The notes under the pieces were generated by a model, which worked only from the letters and a program-made list of their open reading frames with translations, was not told the DNA's origin and made no database searches. From positions 1,612,001-1,676,000 of the forward strand of contig NZ_CP038436.1 in assembly GCF_004683965.1 (NCBI RefSeq): a stretch of DNA of 64,000 nucleotides, in the 5' to 3' direction. Positions within the stretch are counted from its first letter, which is position 1; each line of letters begins with the position of its first letter. This DNA comes from Nocardioides seonyuensis. Its GTDB lineage: Bacteria; Actinomycetota; Actinomycetes; Propionibacteriales; Nocardioidaceae. Of the stretch, positions 61,201 through 64,000 are shown piece after piece. The position numbers and the translations under genes were made by a program.

Positions 61201-63267
61201 GGCCGTGTTGAGGGCACGCACGTCACCGCCGGCGCTGGGGTCAGCGCCCTGGTAGCCCGTCAAGTCCTCGTCGAGGACGAGACCGGCCTTGGCAGCGCGT
61301 CGCAGCTCGACGCGTCCCGAGCCCATGTCGAACCAGTCGGCGTCGGTGCCGTCGGAGTCGGTGATGTCTCGCTCGGAGGTCGTCATCAACGCCGACTGCG
61401 CCTCGGCCGGGCTCCACTCGGGCTGCACGCCCTTCAGCAGCGCCAGGGCACCAGCCGTGTGCGGGCTGGCCATCGAGGTGCCGGAGATGAAGTGCCACTC
61501 CTCGGCGTTGTCGGTGCCGGCCGCTGCGAGGATGTCCACGCCGGGGGCCGAGACGGACGGGCTGATCGAGGACACGGACCGGTTCGGACCGCGGCTCGAG
61601 AAGGCGGCCATGATGTCGCCGTTGGCCGGGTCGATGTCGATCTGCGAACCGGAGAGGGCAGCCTCCGCACCGGGGTGCGCCTCCATGTAGTCCTTCAGGA
61701 CCACGCCGTCGGCGTAGGTGATGTGTGCTGCCGGCAGCGCGTGGGCGTCGCCGTTGAGGGAGTCGCCACTGGCCTCGTCGTTGGCGAGGATCATGCCCTC
61801 GGCACCGTTGAACGCGACGATCTCGCCCTTCTCGACGCGACCGTTGCCGCCGCGGTCACAGACGACGATCAGGCCGGTGAGGTCGGGGGTCCACAGCGGG
61901 TCCCCGGACGTCTCGTCGTACTCGGTCTCGCAGGTCGGGTTGTCGTACGGCGCGTCGCCGGCGTAGACCAGCGGGTAGGAACCGTCCGTCGGGCCGGAGA
62001 GGCCCGAGCCGGGGATGTCGGGAAGGGTCGAGGCGTCCGTCGCGGTGATGTCGGTGACCGAGGCGACGTACTTGCGGTCGTGGGTCGTGGCGCCGACCGT
62101 GGTCATCCACGGCACGTCACCGGGGCTGCCGAGCGTGAACGCACCGGGGCCGTCGTTGCCGGCCGAGGTCGCCACGTGGATGCCGGCGGCACGCGCGTTG
62201 AGGAAGCCGATCGCGTCGGCGTCGCTCCACGGGTTGGAGGGGCTGCTCGAACCGATCGAGTAGTTGAGGGCGTCGACGCCGTCGACGATGGCCTGCTCGA
62301 TCGCGGCGACGATGGAGGAGCCTTGGCAGCCGGCGCCGTCGCAGACGTCGTAGCCGATGATGTTGGCGTGGGGGGCCACGCCCTTGATCGTGCGGTTGAC
62401 CGAGAACTCGCCACCCTCTGCGTAGGCGGTTGCGTCGACCTGGTTGCCGGCGGCGGTGCTGGCGGTGTGGCTGCCGTGACCGTCGTCGTCGTAGTTGCCG
62501 TCGTCGTTGTTGGCGACGTCGAAGTCCCAGTAGCCGATGACCTTGTCGTTGCAGCCCCAGTCGGGGATGTAGTCCTCGTTCTCGGGGTCGCACACACCGA
62601 CGGGACCCGTCCAGCCGGCCGGGAGGTCGTGGTCGTAGCCGTCTCCACCCACGTCGGCGAACGACGCGTTGGCCGGGTTGAGCCCGGTGTCCAGGACACC
62701 GACGATGACACCCTCACCCTGGCTGCCGACGCCGCCGGGGACGTTCGAGCCGTCCCAGATGGTCGGCGCACCGATCCACTCGGGGCCGTTGTCGGTGTCG
62801 AGCTGGCGCTTGAAGTCGACCTGGACGGCCTTGACGCCGTCGATGCGCGCGACCCGCTGGGCCTGCTTCCGCGTCAGCTTCACCGTGATGCCGTTGATGG
62901 CGTGGGTGAAGGAGCGCAGGACCTTGGGGGTGGACCCCGTGACCCGGGCGATGGAGGCGGTGAGGTCGGCCTGCTCGGACTTGAGCTCCTTGCCGTAGGC
63001 GGTTGCTCCCTGGGGCATCCGGTCGCCACGATCCGAGGCGGTCGAACGCGTCGGCACAGCGGGCGCGTCCAGCTGGACGATGTAGGTCTCGGGGCCCGAG
63101 GCCGTGCCGAGCTCGAGCACGGTGCCCTTCGACAGCGCCTTGGCCGGGGAGGCCTGCGCCGACTTGAACTCAGGAAGCGGCTCGTCCTTGGCGCTGGCCG
63201 GCGTGGACGGCGCGAGGGCGATGACGAGCGCGGCTGTGCATGCAGCCGCAAGGGTGCGTCTGATCAA
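58270..63267 (-). CDS. Large secreted subtilisin-like (S8) protease with Ig-like repeats
   Basis: A 1665-residue exoprotease. Signal peptide ending 'STPASA', an I9-type propeptide ('GITVKLTRKQAQRVARI'), then the S8 domain with Asp near 192 ('IVGVLDTGLNPA'), His near 265 ('DDDGHGSHTAST') and Ser near 597 ('SGTSMASPHTAGAL'). A PA insert lies before the Ser ('GGNGRVEKGEIVAFNGAEG'). Downstream come Fn3-like and pre-peptidase-like parts, a [15 protein letters not shown] domain ('KEGETITYTVEVAPNV'-like, seen as GETITYTVEVAPNV) and Ig-like repeats near the end. TTG 63267 has GGAG 8 nt upstream. It should act outside the cell on proteins. Confidence 0.93.
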   Translation of the reverse strand: MIRRTLAAACTAALVIALAPSTPASAKDEPLPEFKSAQASPAKALSKGTVLELGTASGPETYIVQLDAPAVPTRSTASDRGDRMPQGATAYGKELKSEQADLTASIARVTGSTPKVLRSFTHAINGITVKLTRKQAQRVARIDGVKAVQVDFKRQLDTDNGPEWIGAPTIWDGSNVPGGVGSQGEGVIVGVLDTGLNPANASFADVGGDGYDHDLPAGWTGPVGVCDPENEDYIPDWGCNDKVIGYWDFDVANNDDGNYDDDGHGSHTASTAAGNQVDATAYAEGGEFSVNRTIKGVAPHANIIGYDVCDGAGCQGSSIVAAIEQAIVDGVDALNYSIGSSSPSNPWSDADAIGFLNARAAGIHVATSAGNDGPGAFTLGSPGDVPWMTTVGATTHDRKYVASVTDITATDASTLPDIPGSGLSGPTDGSYPLVYAGDAPYDNPTCETEYDETSGDPLWTPDLTGLIVVCDRGGNGRVEKGEIVAFNGAEGMILANDEASGDSLNGDAHALPAAHITYADGVVLKDYMEAHPGAEAALSGSQIDIDPANGDIMAAFSSRGPNRSVSSISPSVSAPGVDILAAAGTDNAEEWHFISGTSMASPHTAGALALLKGVQPEWSPAEAQSALMTTSERDITDSDGTDADWFDMGSGRVELRRAAKAGLVLDEDLTGYQGADPSAGGDVRALNTASMADDECLQSCEWTRTFTGTSTGVGSWTVSVENLSDGLTLDADVDTIALTDGGTADVTVTAEIASGTPTDTWLFGTLVLTPPDGSDAPVAHLPVGVLPSAGVLPSEIDITTRRDAGSQVSTDLEAIEITDLQIDASGLVPEQSKQISVVEDSTNTNPFDGNGVHVEQIEVPEGAASLLASLGNPTAPDFDLFVGTGEVSEANVACASATGGSDEHCEIAEPEAGTWWVLVQNWEASTAGGSDTTDLRTAVVAGDKGNLWAEGPEGALPAATPFDIRTFWDEPELDAGETWHGALTLSTAPGADGDIGVVPVTVHRIEDDVTKTADKETAAPGETITYTVEVAPNVTPEDLTYTIEDTLPEGTTYVDGSATDGATFEDGVVSWSGELVSTFGDEGSYTITTSADDDSCVTPFGPGYVDLYAVSNGAITPQATIGVDEETGDTVTYSAFTSTQFGFSGQNYSGLEFSDDGFLVYGSGYAGEPWTPQDVPDTAAPNNLAAMLWQDMQFRYDAASNSGVSLATAGGGTVAVVEYDNMRMYGDDAGAAGSLDMEVFAVAGSNDLVFAYDNIDAGPILGSDPGAPVTIGTENAEGTVGAALVNAGDATTVLEDGLNVCARYSEPEAPTASFSYQVTVDEDVHERQELVNKAVHTTNDPGAKPETASAMVKVAGSLERSEVALAVSPDQIGTNGTTTATATVFSAGESTPTGQVEFWVGDRLAGTSDLDADGKATATLGGFDTAGTFPVTAKYLGDAATRPSTSAPVNVVVTKPGTPPVEPVDSTTGLSVDPSQFGVGGTPTATATVTSTGDATPTGDVQFLVGDRLAGTAPVGADGKATATLTGFTTAGTFPVTAKYLGDAATRPSTSTPVNVVVTGPKVDPSIMIVTDRNVREGTRPKVKIIVTAPDVTPTGTVEVKVRGAVERNKTYTVTLDSFGVAKLRLPEADLKKRQKKGKIKVKVSYSGDAAVLPDKERVTIRVRR
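58592..59004 (-). repeat. Near-identical DNA in two Ig-like modules of the subtilase
   Basis: Bases 58592-58689 and 58907-59004 are nearly identical and lie 315 bp (105 codons) apart; both code for the part ending in 'AATRPSTSxPVNVVVT'. The likeness at the DNA level points to recent duplication or conversion. Confidence 0.85.
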
Positions 63268-63444
63268 CGGAGGATCTCCCCTACAGAGTGTCGGCTCCCC
63301 CGAGCGACGACCGAGATACGCGAGGCATGCTGAGAGGGAGATGAGAAAAATGGTGTGGGTGTTGTCTAAGTCACAGACGTGCCGATGTCAATGCATCGGC
63401 TCGGGGGAACGACCGCTCACCGCAAGTCATCCGTGGCGTCGGGG
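63268..63444 (-). promoter_or_regulatory. Subtilase upstream region
   Basis: A 177-base gap between the MATE gene and the subtilase gene. It is less GC-rich around 63340-63375 (GAGAAAAATGG, GTTGTCTAAG) and holds the near palindrome GCCGATGTCAATGCATCGGC (63381-63400), which may be an operator or the end of the MATE transcript. Confidence 0.45.
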
Positions 63445-64000
63445 TCAGCGCCGCACGACCTCCGGCCCCCGCCCGGTGAGCAACCAGCGATCGCCCCGGG
63501 CGCGGACCCACAGGGCCACGCCCCGGGCTCCCATGAAGACCACCGCCATCGCCACCCACACCGCCACCAGGCCGTGCACGGCCGTCGCGGCGACGAGCGC
63601 GGCAGGGGCGTAGACGCCGAGGACGACCAGCCCGGTCCAGGCCAGGTAGGTCCCGTCGCCGGCACCGATGAGGACCCCGTCGAGCACGAAGACCACGCCT
63701 GCGACGGGCTGGCCCAGCGCAGCGACGAGCAGGACGGGCACCAGCAGGTCGCGCACGTCCTGGTCGGGGGTGAACAGCACCCCGAGGTACGGCGACAGCG
63801 CGGCCAGCCCGAGCCCGGTGACCACGCCGCTGCCGATCCCCCACGCCACCATCCGGCGGGTCAGGGCGCGGGTCGCCTCCGCATCACCCGCACCCAGGGC
63901 CCGCCCGGTGAGCGCCTGGGCCGCGATGGCGATCGCGTCGAGCGCGAAGGCCAGGAACGTCCAGATCGTCATGGCGATCTGGTGGGCGGCCAGGTCGACC
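63445..64000 (-). CDS. MATE-family (DinF-type) multidrug exporter, C-terminal part
   Basis: The frame is open to the window edge, so the start is outside. About 184 residues are visible: 'AAHQIAMTIWTFLAFALDAI' and 'AQALTGRALGAGDAEATRAL' are DinF-type MATE motifs, followed by five membrane helices and a short Arg-rich tail. These carriers expel cationic or organic compounds in exchange for H+ or Na+. Confidence 0.9.
   Translation of the reverse strand, partial: VDLAAHQIAMTIWTFLAFALDAIAIAAQALTGRALGAGDAEATRALTRRMVAWGIGSGVVTGLGLAALSPYLGVLFTPDQDVRDLLVPVLLVAALGQPVAGVVFVLDGVLIGAGDGTYLAWTGLVVLGVYAPAALVAATAVHGLVAVWVAMAVVFMGARGVALWVRARGDRWLLTGRGPEVVRR

Noticed and set aside
58051..63333. A 1760-codon open frame on the plus strand opposite the subtilase gene
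   Set aside because: Antisense shadow rich in Arg, Gly, Val and Asp. The minus-strand protein has a signal peptide, an intact S8 triad and a terminator.

Overview
This 64 kb window is high-GC actinobacterial chromosome centred on the replication origin. The gene content and order (rpmH-rnpA-yidD-yidC-jag-rsmG-parA-parB on one side, dnaA-dnaN-gnd-recF-dciA-gyrB-gyrA on the other, then sigM/murJ/pcnA, ino1-padR-ponA and rpsF-ssb-rpsR-rplI) match the origin region known from Mycobacterium, Streptomyces and Nocardioidaceae. The small-protein families, GC-rich codon use and interspersed repeats make a Nocardioides-like member of Nocardioidaceae the best guess; the genus is inference.

Layout. 1-11.2 kb: a set of loosely related housekeeping genes: DUF4446 and DUF2200 proteins, a PAP2/diacylglycerol-kinase fusion, serS with two HAD phosphatases in one operon, a TIMP-like exported protein, the proteasome activator Bpa, a quinone oxidoreductase, DUF6457-mobA, a nitrilase-family amidase, a membrane protein and a TB7.3-like biotin carrier. 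11.2-23.1 kb, all on the minus strand: tRNA-Ala, the 41-codon DLW-39 gene, tRNA-Ile, DUF3566, gyrA, gyrB, dciA, recF, gnd, dnaN and dnaA. The 371 bp dnaN-dnaA gap is the probable oriC. 23.6-28.9 kb, plus strand: rpmH to parB, with three parS sites, two of them beside DnaA-box-like words inside the 5' coding part of parA. 29-43 kb: plsC, alaA-like aminotransferase, GNAT, trxA, an inserted marR plus PH-domain pair, trxB, anti-sigma, sigM, a membrane pseudokinase, murJ, DUF6049 and pcnA. 43-58 kb: SRPBCC, ino1, padR, a bifunctional penicillin-binding protein, a GT87-like membrane protein, an alanine-racemase-like protein and FemX, a Thr/Pro-rich surface protein with its own sortase, endonuclease IV, a Ser/Thr kinase, then rpsF-ssb-rpsR-rplI. 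58-64 kb: a lipoprotein, a 1665-residue secreted subtilase and the end of a MATE exporter gene.

Functionally the window joins chromosome replication and segregation (DnaA, DnaN, RecF, DciA, gyrase, ParABS), envelope building (YidC/YidD, MurJ and its pseudokinase, PBP, FemX, Ino1, PlsC), thiol redox control (TrxA/TrxB/SigM/anti-sigma) and translation (ribosomal proteins, SerS, CCA-adding enzyme, two tRNAs). No phage, insertion sequence, CRISPR array or toxin-antitoxin pair is visible. I found no clearly new multi-gene system. The signals I rate highest are a GTCGTAC word that is far commoner than its composition predicts, a large set of probably leaderless genes (TAnnnT 6-8 nt before the start), coding sequence that doubles as parS/DnaA-box DNA, an interspersed repeat that supplies the start of a HAD gene, and an unusual sortase/substrate pair.
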